A stretch of DNA of 7,293 nucleotides from Akkermansiaceae bacterium (GTDB lineage: Bacteria; Verrucomicrobiota; Verrucomicrobiia; Verrucomicrobiales; Akkermansiaceae): positions 1 to 7,293 of the forward strand of contig JALZUH010000017.1 of the NCBI GenBank assembly GCA_023301645.1, given 5' to 3'. A program made the position numbers and the translations under genes. The first letter of the stretch is position 1. Each line of letters starts with the position of its first letter. Below are positions 7,011-7,293 of the stretch, one piece after another. The notes beneath the pieces were generated by a model. It saw nothing but the letters and a program-made list of their open reading frames with translations, was not told the DNA's origin and did not search any database.

Positions 7011-7115
7011 CTATTCTGCCTGCATCTCTGCCATCTTGGCTTGAATATGCTGCACGAATTTTTTATCGCCACCTTTTTCACTCGAGAGAGGAAAGGACAC
7101 AGACATTCCGGAAGT
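7011..7115 (-). pseudogene. C-terminal fragment of an unidentified protein, probably cut by an insertion sequence
   Basis: Reading leftward from about 7115, the - strand encodes SGMSVSFPLSSEKGGDKKF followed by VQHIQAKMAEMQAE and a TAG stop at 7013-7011. The end is charged and helical (lysine/glutamate/glutamine-rich), as is common for a protein C-terminus, and it looks far more protein-like than the overlapping frame. I do not recognise the family. The upstream part of the gene is missing because the sequence changes into what looks like an IS3-type element at about 7116. The same frame stays open, without a stop, until 7220-7218, so either the reading runs by chance into the IS end or the gene's boundary is elsewhere. 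A short separate gene starting at the ATG of MSV (31 residues) cannot be excluded. Confidence 0.4.
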
Positions 7116-7293
7116 TGTGAGCTTCCCCAAAATCCTAGCCAGCGGTTCTCCTAATTGATAACAATCAACCAAGGAAACCAAACATGAAAAAGATATACCG
7201 CCGTCATAGTGAAGAATTCAAAAAGGAAGTCATCGACTACTTCTTAAGCAACTCCAAATCGATCACTCAGATTTGTAAGGAGTTTACCATCTC
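7116..7293 (+). mobile_element. Left end of a putative IS3-family insertion sequence (runs off the window)
   Basis: An IS3-type orfA starts at 7184. The roughly 70 bases before it have the layout of an IS left end: TG at 7116-7117 (a second TG lies at 7118), then GAGCTTCCCCAAAATCC, which resembles the TG...CCCC-AAA terminal repeats of this family, then a short leader. The right end and target duplication lie outside the window, so the boundary is an estimate within a few bases. Confidence 0.5.
7184..7293 (+). CDS. IS3-family transposase OrfA, N-terminal part (truncated by window end)
   Basis: 36 complete codons are visible. They begin MKKIYRRHSEEFKKEVIDYF and continue with LSNSKSITQICKEFTI. 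This is the standard opening of IS3/IS911-type OrfA proteins (HTH_Tnp_1): a basic start, a '(Y/F)..EFK.E.V' first helix, then 'S..QI..EF.IS', which begins the helix-turn-helix that binds the IS ends. In this family OrfA is about 90-110 residues and is followed by a DDE-domain OrfB produced by programmed -1 frameshifting; both would lie to the right. ATG 7184 is preceded by AAGGAAA at 7171-7177 at a good ribosome-binding distance. The family call rests on a short N-terminal stretch but the pattern is distinctive. Confidence 0.8.
   Translation, partial: MKKIYRRHSEEFKKEVIDYFLSNSKSITQICKEFTI

Noticed and set aside
6836..7081. - strand open frame of 81 codons beginning MKKVAIKNS
   Set aside because: It overlaps, in another frame, the more protein-like tail ending AKMAEMQAE, and its own product is rich in Arg, Ser and His with no recognisable pattern.

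Overview
This is a bacterial chromosomal segment of moderate GC content, with an AT-rich first 130 bases. I infer a marine or environmental relative of the Verrucomicrobiota. The pointers are a LamG/concanavalin-like N-terminal fragment of the kind common in Verrucomicrobiota and Planctomycetota, an IF-1 with a long basic N-terminal extension, mostly weak or absent Shine-Dalgarno sites, and frequent use of CTA leucine codons and the tetranucleotide CTAG. No rRNA or other taxonomic marker is present, so this placement is tentative.

Left part, + strand: an AT-rich leader is followed by a small ORF (130-450). It reads like the start of a LamG-type surface or secreted protein and then stops, so it is probably a remnant. 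Next comes a two-gene unit: a cysteine-rich YkgJ-like metal-binding protein (521-1225) and, 5 bases later, a full-length HrpB-type DEAH-family helicase (1231-3807).

Middle, - strand: the helicase converges tail-to-tail, with a 16-base gap, on an SLC13/DASS-type ion transporter that carries two RCK_C (TrkA_C) domains in its central loop (3824-5647). Upstream of it in the same direction, 48 bases away, is a small Spx/ArsC-family thioredoxin-fold protein (5696-6055). The two may be cotranscribed.

Right part, - strand: infA (translation initiation factor IF-1, 6231-6599) has an approximately 52-residue glycine/arginine-rich N-terminal extension. It is closed by a clear intrinsic terminator and preceded by a plausible sigma70-like promoter. 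About 400 bases without a recognisable gene follow; they are rich in short palindromes. After this comes the C-terminal tail of an unidentified - strand gene (stop at 7011-7013). The window ends inside the first gene of what looks like an IS3-family insertion sequence (orfA start at 7184). The IS left end probably lies near 7116 and may have cut the - strand gene.

Most of the window is ordinary housekeeping and transport content. I see no new defence or mobile system. The points most worth a second look are the IF-1 extension, the likely IS insertion into a gene at the right edge, the degenerate LamG fragment at the left edge, and the overlapping hairpins after infA.
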